A stretch of 64,000 nucleotides of DNA from Syngnathus acus (GCF_901709675.1 NC_051105.1:10588604-10652603); one strand, 5' to 3'. Counted from the first letter of the stretch, positions 24,111 to 38,284 are shown. Translations and numbers: made by a program. The notes: a model not told the origin generated them from the sequence alone.

Positions 24111-24586
24111 CTCACTAGAGGAGACAATGAGAAAGAAAATAAAAGACCTACACTTGTCCCAGTACCTGTGTTGTCAAAGCAGCCACGTGACCAGACATCA
24201 CATTTTATTTTTGGTCGGTAAATATTTGATTAAAATGGAAACAAGCACTTTGTCTTTTGGCTGTGTATTTTTGCCAAAGTCTGATTGCTATTAGGCACAT
24301 ATTTCATGTTTAGTGGAAGTTCGCCTTAAAACCACATCATTTAAATTGTCTCCAGTTTCTATAGGTTTTCCATTGTGCATTACTGTATTCTGACAGCAAC
24401 AGCACCACCATGCGGTCAAACACAAGTATTACAAAATAAAAGTAAATAAGTCAGAACTTAGCAATTTTCTCTTACTAGCGCTTCAATTTAAAAGTTACGC
24501 ATGTCAACAAGTGCAGAGTTTTGCCTTACTAGCAGTTGTACTACGACTGTCAAAGCTGTCTTATTAGTATGCAAAACATGTTATGC

Positions 24587-25882
24587 CAGGGGTGGGCAAA
24601 CTACGGCCCGCGGGCCACATCCGGCCCACGGGACCGTTTAATCCGGCCCGCCAACCCTGAATTAATTGTATTATTAAAAAATTTTTTTTGTCATTTTGCC
24701 TGCAATGACTGCGTTTCCCCAGTAGATGGGGAACCGCTCGCCTGCGCATTTACTACCGGAAGCCGTGTCAGAAAGCTCGGTGCACACTCACAAGTGCGTG
24801 TACGTACGTACTCAGTAGTACGGACATGGCGCACTCGCGCTCTATTTGTATCAGTCCCGAATTTAGAGCGTGGGCTGTGACGACAGCATTCTTGTAATTC
24901 GCTCGCTGAGCTTTCAGATACAGTTTTACGCTAAAGCCACCCACAAACCTTCCCCTGGAATCCTTCCATTAAAATGAGTGGCCCGAAGAAAAGAAGTGAG
25001 TGCCGAATGTTAAAAGAGTGGCCAATTTGGCTCGACGTACGCGACGTGACGTTCAGCCACATCAACCCGTCACAGATCGAGGTAAACGGATCTCTCCTAA
25101 GAATTGCCACAACAAATTTGACTCCAGACTATGACGCACTAGCAAAAAAGGGAGACCAACAACACTGTTCCCACTGAAAATGAAGGGGAGGCTCTCAAGT
25201 TTGTTGTAAAAAAATGCATTTCGAATATGATTTGTACACATAGCAGGGATTGAAACTAGCGACCATTCTCATTTTCAAACAATGCAGGATGCTCAAGGAC
25301 ATTGATGCACCACCTGTTTGCGACAAATCTTAACCTGTAAAGTTCTTAAGGCTTACTTTAAGGAAGTGTTTCCCGTTTCCTCACCTCTGTTACCAGGTGT
25401 TTGTGAGTTAAAACTCTGCTCTGATGTTCAGATACCCCTCACCGTGTTGCCGTTTTGATTACTTTATTTGGATGTATGCTTTCACCGATTCTTCAAGATG
25501 ATATATTTGGTCAGAATGTTTGCTGTTTGATGTGATCTCATAAGATAAAAAATTTTCATTAATCTGACCTGCAGGCACTGAAGTGATGGAGACTGTTATT
25601 CATAATAATAGTGTCGTATTTTATGAGAATCACTGATAGCAGTTTTTTAGTGATTTTTTTTTTTTTTTAATGCTGTTAATAAATGCATTTGTTTTCAAAA
25701 AACTTGTTTGGAATATCCATGCTTTACTACCTACTAAAGGCCAAAATATTTTATGCAATGACCTTTACAGGTCGCTTATATTACTTCACACAAACACTAC
25801 GTCCATCTGCTCCTGGTTCGGCCCTCCGGTCCAAATTTAGAACCCAGTTCGGCCCGCGAGTCAAAAAGTTTGCCCACCCCTG
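24587..25882 (+). mobile_element. hAT DNA transposon, internally deleted, with 8-bp target duplication
   Basis: Inverted termini CAGGGGTGGGCAAA and TTTGCCCACCCCTG bound 1296 bp. Directly outside them the 8-mer TGTTATGC is repeated perfectly (24579-24586 and 25883-25890), the target-site length of hAT elements. Subterminal GGCCCGCGGGCC-type runs, typical of this family, occur at both ends. The interior keeps only a short remnant of a transposase gene, so it moved, if at all, with help from another copy. The perfect duplication suggests a fairly recent insertion. Confidence 0.93.
24974..25177 (+). pseudogene. hAT transposase remnant, N and C termini joined
   Basis: An open frame of 67 codons starts MSGPKKRSECR, like the N terminus of hAT transposases related to GTF2IRD2/EPM2AIP1-type proteins, and ends RIATTNLTPDYDALAKK, like their C terminus. 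The zinc-finger, catalytic and dimerisation regions between are absent. This fits one large internal deletion rather than gradual decay. The family assignment is from memory of such proteins. Confidence 0.6.
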
Positions 25883-26873
25883 TGTTATGCAGTTGAGGGG
25901 GGAAAAAATAATAAAAAAGATAAACTAATAAACCCAAACGAGTACTAAGCGATCAGTTTGGTTGCGGCTGAATTACCTTTCCGATGCCTCTCTGTCCCAC
26001 TGTACGTAAAGTGTTGTCTGTTAACTGCGTTTGTTTGCCGATGTGGCTGTGTGTAACGCTATTTATTTTCCGGAATGCAACGCGGACTACAAAATCTTTT
26101 TTCCCTATCTGTTATATAGAAGCGGTTAATCGTACATCTTTGGCCTCCCTTGACGCTGACGTTCCTCTGTGTTCGTGTGTGAAGTATGCCAGCAATGGAG
26201 TCGATTCCAGCAGCGTTTTTGCAAGGTTAGTAGCTACACAAAGCTGTTTGGAACTCGCTGTATTATTTAATAACTATGCGGGACGCTGGAAAGTTGAAGA
26301 GTTTGCGGTGTATTTGCGCCATCTTGTGGCTTCGAAATCAGAGTTTCAGGAGATTTCAATAATGTCGAACATTTTAAGATACTGTAATGCCCTCGACGTG
26401 GTCAAAGATGAAACCAGTGGCTGGTGCAATTTAGTTACTTTTTATTGAACTCTCATCATTTCCTGCCCAAACGCCCTCACACTTCCCAGAATGCACAATA
26501 ACAAACATTACAATCCATATCTGCAAGCTCCGCGAGCACTTAAAACAAACACACAAAACAGGAACGGTAAGGGGTGAAGTAGCGTGTTTCATTCAGACTT
26601 CAAACAAATCATCGTGACTGTAAACATGACTCACAACATAGCCAACCACTTAAGTCATACATGTCATACATCCATGACATTCGTTGAAAGTTTGGCCTCC
26701 CTTCAATGAATAATCAACTCTCAGGAATTTGCTGCTCGATCTGAATAAACTTGTCCTGCTTCCCTTTTCACTTGCACTTTAACAAATTTGCACCTAAAAT
26801 AAACTTTTTAAAATATGATTTTTAACAGCATTTAATTTAGCTTAAGGTAACACCACAAGACTCCCATTAAAGC

Positions 26874-28362
<1,489 letters not shown>

Positions 28363-30954
28363 CTCTATCTGTGTCATGAGATATCAACAGATGTCACATG
28401 AGGTAAGTTTGCCAATTCCACTTTTTTGGTCCAAAAATTATTTTACTTAATAATTTATATTTTTTAATCCATCAATGCACTGGCAGGAAAAAATTCATTC
28501 TCTGCCACCACACCTCATAATTGTTTCTGTACCATTAAGAAAAATACTTTTCCTGCCTCGAGCTGCCTTCAAGGACCGTGAACAAAATAGGACATTTTAA
28601 ATTCAAACAAAAACAAATAAACACACGACATAAATGAATTCAACTAAGTTATGGATGTAAACAAGCATGTAAACAATTTGGGTTTTGAATCACATTTCAT
28701 TTAAATCTGTGTTGGCTTTCCCATTTTAGGATGTAATACTAGTAATAATAACTAGGTTGCTCATATTTAAGGTGAATTAATAATAGTGAATACAAGTAAT
28801 ACAACTATAATGACGATAAATCACTGATAAAGAAAGAAAACTAAACAAACAAAAAAAAGTTGGCAAATGAGTACCCCAATCACAAAAGTACAACAAACAA
28901 TGCTTCCAAGTTAGGAATTTTGAACTCACGTGCAACTTTCCCGTCAGGTAGAACCTCTACTGAGTGAACAAGCAGACTAAATGAGCGCATTATGTGGAGG
29001 TGGAAATGAAAAGTTTCTTCTCATTGTTCCCATCCCACTTTTGTTAAATTTCGTCCCGTTTTCCGTGTAAATCTGCCAAAAAGAGTGAAACAGCGCCCTC
29101 TGTTGTAATATGTCTGCAACTGTAACTATGCACTAAGGAAACGCTCATACAATCGAAAGGTTTAGGATTCAAATGGAAATTGTGAACATATAAATATTCT
29201 GTGCATATCGGAATCTCAATTAGGTATTGCTTTTCATAATTTTAGAATTTAGCATAAAGGAAATATCTGCCCTCTCGTGGATGCAAAGTAGAAGGCAGTT
29301 TTAGGTGCAAATGGGGAATCAAATATTTTTTGTCCATTTTTATAATTGTCTCCAATTTTACAATTGTCCACAGTGTCATGTAAATTGATATAAATATATA
29401 TTAATAAAATAATCATTTTGAGAGTTTGTACTACCATGCTTGGTGACTAGTAGCTCTCTCGAGGGTTTGTTTTTATTGCACTGTTGTCTTGGACTGGAGT
29501 ACCACCTACCTATGACATTATCAATCACTTGTGTTGGGAATCCAGTATCAGACCATCTGTAAGGAGAGAGCAAATTCCAAATCCAAATATGTCCGTGCGG
29601 GCATTCACCTTTTATTGAGACATTATATTAATCTTTTTTTTTTTATTATGTAAAAAGTAAACAGTATAATTAATAAGCTCTTATGATTTTCACGTATAGA
29701 TGTGAGTTTAGGAAATTAGAATTGAAAAATAAAGTATAATAAAAACAATTCTCAACATGTTTGAAAAAAAATGTTGTTTTAGTAAGAATTTTTTTTTTTT
29801 AAGAAGAAATATTTGATGTTTTTTTCAAGGCATACATACATTTAACCGAGAAAACTGAGTAGTGTGCAATTAAATGGGCTAAAGAATGAAATCATTGTAA
29901 TCATTAAAAGTCAAATGTCCTTTCACACAGTTGATGATCCGCATTCCAGTGAGTACACTTCAAGTTTTCTAGCACTTGATCACAACTAATGGCCTTACGG
30001 TCATTAAACTCACTTTACAATCACCTCTGATAACATCTTGAACACTTTCATAAATATCTTTTTCTTATACATCACATCAAATCTTCCAATTTTAAATGTC
30101 CCTTTACTTCTTTGTATAAAAACATTGTGACTTCCCAGTTTGAAATCAATATTTTAATGATTTAAATCTTGATTTCTTTTTTTTTCTGAAGACTTCAGAC
30201 TTTTCCTGGCCATATTGCTGACACTAACCTTATCAGTATAATGGAGCTATAGATAATAGTCGTAGGGGAGGGGCATAGGTTGCCTTATTAACTCCAGCCG
30301 TGTTATTGCTGGCGAAACCACACATTGACCGAGAGCTGTCCTGTTCAGGTACAGTAACCCCCCTTCAACTAAAACAACATTTCTTGACATTTGTATTTGT
30401 GTTTACATGATTATAATAGATTGATTTGAATCAGATTGAGATGGTCAGTCGCCCTCACAGCCAAATTTCTCGTAATCTCGACTCGGACCGCGGATGTACT
30501 CACTGTGCCAGCTTCTCGACGAGATTTTTTTTTTTTTCAAATGGATGTTTAGTTGATTTTAAATTGCCCATTGGTGTGAATGTGCATTTGAATGCCTGCT
30601 TGGACCCTGAGAGTGAGAGAACGCCGCCTCTCACTCAAAGTCAGTCGGGATGGGCTCCAGTTCACCTTGACCCTGACTAGCATACGGGCCGGGCTGGTAA
30701 TGGATGAAAGGAGAGAAAAAGAACACTGAGAAGACAAGCTCACAACTCATCTACTTTACATAAAAGGGATCATGTCGATTTTGTCAATTATTAAACCGGA
30801 CTGGAAGAATTATTTCTATAAAAAAAAATGTTCTTAAAAGTTTAACATTTTCAATAAGGGGCCTTTTTTTGGTTGAATTTTGTAAAACTCAATATTCCGA
30901 AGCTGCGTATTTCACTTTGACCTATTAACCCTTGTGATGGTTGTAATTTTCCAG
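28363..30954. other. intergenic DNA between SDR copy 3 and abcb11
   Basis: AT-rich region between divergent genes. It includes a teleost repeat relic (30558-30710), homopolymer tracts near 29633 and 29790, and a probable abcb11 5' noncoding exon ending at 30348 (CTGTTCAG then GTACAG). I looked for the inverted-repeat bile-acid-receptor (FXR) site known from the human ABCB11 promoter and saw only half-site-like TTGACC near 30325. No other gene is visible. Confidence 0.6.
30558..30710 (+). repeat. relic of a ubiquitous teleost interspersed repeat
   Basis: Segments AAATTGCCCATTGGTGTGAA, GCCGCCTCTCACTCAAAGTC and GGGATGGGCTCCAGTTCACC appear in the order of the widespread fish repeat that ends in GGATAAGCGG and an ATGGATGG tail. 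Several indels show age. The class of the parent element is not decided here. Confidence 0.8.
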
Positions 30955-30964
30955 GTCAGACAAC

Positions 30965-31887
30965 ATGAAGAAAACTATGAAATATACGCTACCGACAGAC
31001 AAAGGTGAGTAATCTCACTTTAAAAAAAAAAGTGTGCGTTTGTTGTGGAATCAGTCATCAGGAAAATGTATCAGAATAATGAAAGCGCTAATGCATTATT
31101 TTATTCATGCGCTAACTATAGCACGTGTGAAACCAAGCTAAATATAAATATGAAGGTCACCAGAATTTTTTTTTCATATTTTTAATTCATTTTCTTCTTT
31201 TGCAGCGAATCAAAAGAATGGGTAAGACTTATTTTCAACTCAAATCATATTTTAGGCAACAATGTTAATGAAATTGAATGTTTACAGGGATGAGAAGAAA
31301 CAGAAGAAAGAACAGAATACGCTCAGTGTTGGATACTTTCAACTGGTAAAAAAATAAAAAATAAAAACACACATGTATTAATTTGACCTATTCTTTTTAA
31401 TTAGATGAGAATTTTCCCACTCATCCATGCATCTAACAGAGCTTACCTCATTTCTGTTGCACGTGAATTCCATCTTGAGGTGTAACTTGTAAAACGGGAT
31501 TCTTATCTCCATCTGTAATCATTTCACTCAAGCATCTCATGATGTCTAATTTTCTTCCCGCCAGTTCCGATTTGCCACCTGGAAGGAGATTGCCATGATG
31601 GTGGTGGGGAGCGTGTGCGCGCTCATCCACGGCGCTGCCCCGCCTCTCATGCTTTTGGTGTACGGTATGATGACCAACACATTTGTGCTCTATGAGTTGG
31701 AGGTGCAAGAACTGAAAGACCCAAATAAAACCTGCCCGGGTGACATCATTCACTGGATAAACGGCTCCGTTTACGAGCCGGATGAAAACGTTACTGTTGC
31801 CTGTGGGTGAGTCACCCTAAATTCAGTGGCGATGGTTTGTGATTTTATTTATTTATATATGTATTATATATTATATTATTATACGTA

Positions 31888-31950
<63 letters not shown>

Positions 31951-34900
31951 ATATTATTATTTTATATTATTATATATTATTATAGTATAATATTATTATA
32001 TTTTTTTATTTATTATTATTATTCACTTTACTCAAATTCCCTTGCATACACAACAGGGTCAATATCGAAGCCCAGATGACTCTGTTTGCGTACTACTATA
32101 TTGGAATCGGAGTTGGAGTTCTCTTTCTTAGTTACTTTCAAGTAAGTTTTCATTGATGTACACTGTCATTGTCAAAAAAATATATATATATACGTATATA
32201 TTTTTAAATGACATCATGATTTCTATTGTGGTCAATTTAAGTGGTTAAATTTTTCTTTTTCCCTCCAGATTGGTCTCTGGGTGTCGGCTGCCGCCAGACA
32301 AACTCTGAGAATCCGAAAGATTTATTTCCGGAAAGTCATGCAAATGGAGATCGGATGGTTTGACTGCATCTCCGTCGGTGAACTCAACACGAGATTATCT
32401 GAGTGAGGCCTCAACCTGCCGATCAGACCCGAGCCCGTGACCGCTTAACATTGTTCTCCTCCTTCTCAGTGATATCAACAAGCTCAATAACGCCATCGCC
32501 GACCAGGCGTCTTTCTTTATCGAGAGGGTCTCCACCTTCGTGTTTGGCTTCATGGTGGGCTTCATCGGCGGCTGGAAGCTGACGTTGGTGGTCATCGCTG
32601 TGAGCCCTCTGATTGGTGTTGCTGCCGGACTCATGGCAATGGTACACTTCTGGCAAAGATCCAGATGCTAAGATATATTTGGAATTTGTGTAACTTTTTT
32701 TTTAATCCTCGTAGGCTGTGGCTAGTCTAACGGGACGAGAGCTAAAGGCGTACGCAAAAGCGGGAGCTGTGGCTGATGAGGTCCTGTCGTCCATTCGAAC
32801 GGTGGCGGCGTTTGGTGGTGAAGACAAAGAAACTAATAGGTACTTTTCTTTTTTTTAAATTACGTATATCTTCCACATAGAGTGCATGTGAGATTTACAT
32901 TTAGAACTGATCCAGATATGACCAAAACCTTGTGGAAGCCCAAAACTGGGGTGTTAAAAAGGGCACGATTATCGGAATCTTCCAAGGATATCTATGGTGC
33001 ATCATTTTCCTGACTTTCGCTTTGGCCTTTTGGTATGGATCCCAGCTGGTCATCGACACAAAGGAGCTCTCTCCCGGGACACTTATTCAGGTGAGGAACC
33101 TGTTTGTAGCGGCACCACGCCATGTGACTTACTGCCTTTCTTGTTTGTAGGTGTTTTTCGGAGTCTTGATCGCAGCAATAAATTTGGGTCAGGCCTCGCC
33201 TTGTCTGGAGGCTTTTGCTTCAGGTCGGGCAGCTGCAAAGACCATCTTCGAAACTATTGACAGGGTACGACTAGCTAGTTGAAAAATGTATATCAATATT
33301 TTTGTTTTCTCAGCATTCATTTTCATTATTTTGTAATCACAGGAATCGGAAATCAATTGCATGTCCGACGAGGGTCATAAATTAGACCGAGTGAAAGGCG
33401 ACATTGAGTTCCATAACGTGACCTTCCACTACCCATCCAGACCTGAAGTCATGGTAACAGTTGTTTTTAATAAAACTGATGCTCGCAGCAGTCACTTGTA
33501 AAGTTTACTTTTGTAGATTTTAAACAAACTCAGCGTGCAAGTGAAAGCGGACGAAACCACCGCTTTCGTTGGACCCAGCGGCTCGGGTAAAAGCACGGCC
33601 GTTCAGCTCATCCAAAGGTTTTATGACCCAAAGGAAGGCACGGTGAGGAAAATATAATAAATAATATAATTAATAATAATAATAAATAATAAAACAAATA
33701 TATAACATAGACCGAAAAAGAACATTTTGAAAACAAGAATTTTCCTCTAGGTGACTTTGGACGGTCACGACATCCGAAGTTTAAACATCAAGTGGCTCCG
33801 CTCGCTTATCGGCATTGTGGAGCAGGAGCCGGTGTTGTTTGCCACAACCATCGCGGACAACATTCGCTTTGGGAAACCGGGAGTCCCTATGGAGGAAGTC
33901 ATCCGAGCGGCAAAAGAGGCCAATGCTTATAATTTCATCATGGATCTTCCACAGGTATCGCCAGTGTACTCCAGTTAGACCTACACACATGCACATTTTA
34001 AGAAACTGTACGCAATTGCCGATTTTCTAGAAATTCGATACTTTGGTGGGTGAGGGTGGAGGTCAGATGAGCGGAGGGCAGAAGCAGAGGATCGCCATCG
34101 CTCGAGCTCTGATTCGGAATCCCAAGATCCTGCTCTTGGATATGGCCACGTCGGCTCTGGACAACGAGAGCGAAGCTGTTGTCCAGAAAGCTTTGGACAA
34201 GGTGTGCGGCTGTTCCTATTTTACTGAACATGTTGAAATGAGACTCTCCTATGGCAGGTGCGGGTGGGCAGGACCACGATTTCTATCGCCCACCGTCTTT
34301 CCACGATCAGGAAAGCGGACGTTATCGTCGGATTTGAACGTGGGCGGGCTGTGGAAAAAGGAACCCACGGTGAGCTCCTGAAAAAGGAAGGCGTCTACTT
34401 CACTTTGGTCACCCTGCAGAACCACGGCGTATCAGACGCAACCAATGGTGGGTCCACAGAATCCTCGTGATCCGAAAATTGAATACATTGAAATCTATTG
34501 AACGGATCTTTCTCATGCCAGTCGCTGCCGGCAAAGTTGCTGCTGAGGAAAACCTTGAAACAAAAACAAGGACTTTTAGCCGAGGCAGCTGCAGGATGAG
34601 TAAAAGGTAAAAACCGACACACGAGATCATCTGATCCAAAAAGACGACGGATATCATCCCGATAGGAGCTCGCTTCGACTGCGATCTCACAGCAACTTGT
34701 CCAGCGATTTTGGGCCCGACACCGTCTCAACCAGCCTGAGGATCCTTTCAAGCCAGACCATCACGCCGGACCTTGTAAGATGCCAAAATGTCGCCGTTAT
34801 CTGTGATGTGTCACCGGAAGACGTCCCATCGCCAACAGCCGGAGTACGAGGATGAGGAAGACGAACATCTCGAACCGGCCCCCATTTCCCGCATCTTGAA

Positions 34901-37527
34901 GTACAACCAAACAGAGTGGCCCTACATGCTACTGGGCTCGCTTGGGGCTGCCATCAACGGCTCGGTCAACCCAATCTATGCTTTGCTCTTCAGCGAAATT
35001 CTGGGGGTAAAAATCCTTTTGCGTCATTTCGGGCCCATCTGTTCACATCTTAACCTGTTTTTTTTTTTTTTGCGGCGGTTAGACGTTTGCTTTAGCGGAC
35101 GTCAATGAGCAGAAGCGGCAGATCAATGGTATCTGCATTCTCTTTTGCATTGTGGCCGTGACCAGTATCTTCTCGCAGTATTTACAGGTCCGCCCGCACA
35201 AACATTACAAGCTGACAGATGGAAATCTCATTGATTGTGATTTGATGTCGCAGGGTTATGCCTTTGCCAAGTCTGGTGAGCTACTAACACGTCGTCTAAG
35301 GAAATTAGGCTTCCAGGCCATGCTGAGACAAGACATCGGCTGGTACGATGATTTCCGAAACAGCCCCGGAGCGCTGACCACCAGACTGGCCACCGATGCC
35401 TCTATGGTTCAGGGTGTAAGTGATTCATTTCTAAACCTGCTAGCTTTTTGTTGATTTGTTTTAAACTAAAAGGATGATTGAAAAAAAAAAATGTGACCGA
35501 GATAAATGAGCTTCTGAATTCTGTAGCTTTGTGTTGTTTTTCTCAGGCTACAGGATCCCAAATCGGCATGATCGTCAATGCCCTGACCAACATCGGAGCC
35601 TCTTTCATCATCGCCTTCTACTTCAGTTGGAAATTAGCCTTGGTCATCTTGTGCTTCTTGCCGTTCATCGGGCTCTCTGGGCTCTTTCAAGCCAAAATGT
35701 TGACCGGTTTTGCAAATGAAGATAAGAAATCAATGGAGGAGGCTGGCCAGGTCAGTACTACATGTATTAAATTGCACAATCATTTATAAAAAAATAACAA
35801 CAAATAAATTTGTATTTATTTATTATTATTTTATTTATTATTTATTTATTTAAATAAAATGATACATTTTGAAAAAAAAACATTTATCATTATTTTATTT
35901 ATTTAAGTGATGTTTTTTAAATTAAATTAAAAAAAATATATATATACATATATATTTTTTTTTTAGGTTTCCGGTGAAGCTCTTGCCAACATCCGAACGA
36001 TCGCAGGCTTGACCAAAGAGAGCTCATTTGTGGAATCCTATGATCAAAAACTCGAGTGTCCATATAAATCTGCCAAGAAGCGCGCCAACATCTACGGGCT
36101 CTTTTTCGGCTTGTCCCAGTCTGTCATCTTCATGGCTTACGCCGCCTCCTTTCGTTATGGAGGCTACCTTGTCAAAGCTGAGAAGCTGCAATACGTCATC
36201 GTTTTCCGGTTTGTCAAATCGTGTCTGCTTTTTTGTCAAGTCGTACTTCCAACCAAAATTTCGTTCCGATGTCAACTCCAGAGTGATATCGACAGTCGTC
36301 ATCAGCGGGACCGCACTGGGCAAAGCTTCGTCTTTCACTCCAGATTACGCCAAAGCCAAGACGGCCGCCGCTCATCTCTTCAAACTTTTGGATCAAAGGC
36401 CTAAAATCAGCACAAGCAGCACAGATGGAGACAAATGGGTTTGGAGATTAAACTAAAGAAATGTGGTCGGAATGTTTGCCAAATCCGGTCTTGCTGTTCT
36501 CCACCAGGAAAACTTCAAGGGCGAAATAGAGTTTGTGAATTGCGAGTTCACCTATCCGTCCCGTCCGGATGTTCGCGTGTTGAAAGGCTTGACGGTATCG
36601 GTGAAGCCCGGTCAGACGTTGGCATTCGTGGGCAGCAGCGGCTGTGGCAAAAGCACCAGTGTTCAACTGTTGGAAAGGTTCTACGACCCGGACCAAGGCA
36701 AAGTGGTAAGCGCACATTTTCATCTCCAAAATGAAATAAGACTTCCTGACGTTCGAATTTGATTCCAGCTGATCGACGACCGCCCGTCTCAGTCAGTGAA
36801 CGTGCCTTTCCTGAGATCTCGGATCGGCATCGTGTCCCAGGAGCCCGTCTTGTTTGACTGCAGCATAGCCGAGAATATTCAGTATGGGGACAACACGCGG
36901 AGCGTCAGCATGGAGGAAATTGTGGCGGCGGCCAAACAAGCCTATCTTCATGAGTTTGTGATGACGCTACCAGATGTGAGAGGACACCTTTTTTGCTTTG
37001 ATATAACAAGAGCAAATGAAAAAGCAAATGTGGTGATGAATTATTATTTTTTCCTCAATCTTTGAATGCATTGGAAAAATTGCCAGAAATACGAAACCCA
37101 GGTTGGCGCGCAAGGCTCCCAGCTATCAAGAGGGCAAAAACAACGTATTGCCATTGCCCGGGCCATCGTCAGGAACCCCCAAATCCTGCTTCTAGATGAG
37201 GCCACCTCTGCTCTGGACACCGAGAGCGAGAAGGTAGTCAAATAAAAAGACAAGCTCCGTCAATATAATCCTAACATGGTGGAGACAATATGCTTTTTTT
37301 TTTTTTTTTTTTTAAAAACCCCACAGATTGTCCAGTCAGCTCTGGATAATGCGAGGAAAGGTCGAACCAGCATCGTCATTGCTCACCGGCTCTCCACCAT
37401 CCAGAACGCTGACATCATCGCAGTGATGTCAAATGGCGTCGTCATCGAACGAGGCACTCATGATGAACTCATGGCCAAGACTGGCGCTTATCGCAAATTG
37501 GTCACAACTGGAGCTCCTATCAGCTAG
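30965..37527 (+). CDS. abcb11: abcb11, bile salt export pump (ABC transporter)
   Basis: Full ABC transporter (TMD1-NBD1-TMD2-NBD2) that pumps conjugated bile salts across the hepatocyte canalicular membrane using ATP. Coding exons: 30965-31004, 31206-31221, 31288-31345, 31565-31806, 32057-32141, 32269-32402, 32470-32641, 32715-32839, 32916-33090, 33151-33264, 33343-33453, 33517-33642, 33751-33954, 34031-34201, 34258-34447, 34522-34606, 34666-34774, 34839-35006, 35083-35187, 35254-35415, 35547-35750, 35967-36208, 36282-36438, 36508-36705, 36769-36975, 37087-37233, 37327-37527; 1315 residues (human 1321). NBD1: GPSGSGKST (443-451), MSGGQ (547-551), Walker B LLLDM with Met at the usual Glu (572). 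NBD2: GSSGCGKST (1107-1115), LSRGQ (1213-1217), LLLDE (Glu1238). The TFSRGS linker motif and C terminus TTGAPIS match BSEP rather than ABCB1/4. The gene looks intact. Confidence 0.96.
31861..32035. repeat. TA microsatellite and AT-rich tract in abcb11 intron 4
   Basis: A run of about 29 TA units (31889-31947) is followed by ATT/TATTAT-rich sequence. It lies between exons ending 31806 and starting 32057. A similar low-complexity stretch fills the intron 35751-35966. Confidence 0.95.
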
Positions 37528-37610
37528 AGCTGGAATGCTCCTAGAAAACCCCAAAAAAAGCTGTTCTATTGCAAAATTGCGCTCATTTTTCCTGAGATTA
37601 AAAGGTTATT

Positions 37611-37770
37611 GATATAAAAAGTCTACACACCCCTGTTTAAGAAACAGGATTCTGTGATATGAAAAAGTGACAGCAAGATAGATGATATTCAAACTAACAT
37701 GTACAATTTAGAAAAAAAGAGGGTAAATAAATCAACTATAAATGTGATTGCAGAAGTGCGCACACCCTCT
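37611..37770. repeat. dispersed repeat relic (copy 2)
   Basis: Starts GATATAAAAAGTCTACACAC and ends with a GCGCACACCCTCTCG stretch. It shares its start with the relic at 22436 and keeps more of the unit. It looks like a common teleost repeat with AT-rich middle. It begins just downstream of the abcb11 stop, so it may lie in the 3' UTR. Confidence 0.6.
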
Positions 37771-37878
37771 CGTTTGGAAGATTCTTGGCCATGATCCCCA
37801 AAGTTATTAAAAATGCATGTAGAAGCTGAGGGACTCTGTTACAGAGGAGTTTATTGTCCGACACATTTCGACTCGGAG

Positions 37879-37930
37879 AGTCTTCATCAGGGCTAATCAT
37901 TAGCCATAACCATTAGCCCTGATGAAGACT
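37879..37930. repeat. perfect 19-bp inverted repeat with hammerhead-like core
   Basis: AGTCTTCATCAGGGCTAAT (37879-37897) and its exact reverse complement (37912-37930) flank a 14-bp spacer. On the - strand the left arm runs into CTGATGA (37890-37884), an extra A, a 5-bp stem GACTC/GAGTC with loop TCC, and GAAA (37869-37866). That resembles the conserved core of hammerhead ribozymes found in Penelope-like retroelements, but the extra A and lack of a clear third stem argue against activity. It may simply be two inverted copies of a repeat end. Confidence 0.75.
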
Positions 37931-38247
37931 TTATAAGAAGCAGACTTTATTACGCATTATATTGTGTAACATCTATTATTTCAACACTATTCCTTTTTGC
38001 ACCCATTTACCTTACATTGCAGCCATATTACACATTCTGCTTTGTTTGTTAACAAGTCACCTGACTACTTAGGCCTCTTATGTAATAAGTTGAGGTACCA
38101 CTGAATGCTTAGCAACGACAGACAGCTAGGAAAAAACCCAAATGGATGCTAACGGGGAGATGCACTAATTTGTCAAATGCAAATCTAATTAAATAGGAAG
38201 CCACCTTCAGCTTTGTAACAATTTGTCTGAGTTATATTTACAACTAT

Positions 38248-38284
38248 CTCCATCCATTCATTCTCTGAACCGCATACTTTACCA
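38248..38284. repeat. short tail relic of the common teleost repeat
   Basis: CATCCATTCATTCTCTGAAC then CGC is the reverse complement of the GCGGTTCAGAAAATGGATGG-type tail that ends the repeat also seen at 30558-30710. Only the tail is recognisable. Confidence 0.6.

Larger units (their letters stand above)
24111..26873. other. intergenic DNA between SDR copies 2 and 3
   Basis: Holds a hAT element (24587-25882), a dinucleotide-poor AT-rich remainder, and a 154-codon open frame at 25984-26448 (+) with no recognisable domain, probably chance. The upstream exon of SDR copy 2 must lie somewhere here. No other gene is visible. Confidence 0.6.

Noticed and set aside
25984-26448. 154-codon open frame on the + strand between SDR copies
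   Set aside because: No domain, low-complexity or repeat match could be recognised, composition is ordinary, and it contains splice-like signals; it is treated as a chance frame.
28363-30954. Bile-acid-receptor (FXR) inverted repeat upstream of abcb11
   Set aside because: Searched by eye for AGGTCA-N-TGACCT on both strands; only isolated half-site-like words were seen, not enough to report a site.
34468-34851. Apparent stop codons and frame change in abcb11
   Set aside because: The TGA at 34468-34470 lies after a GTGGGT donor, and the later frame change is removed by a 64-bp intron; the joined frame matches BSEP through the linker.
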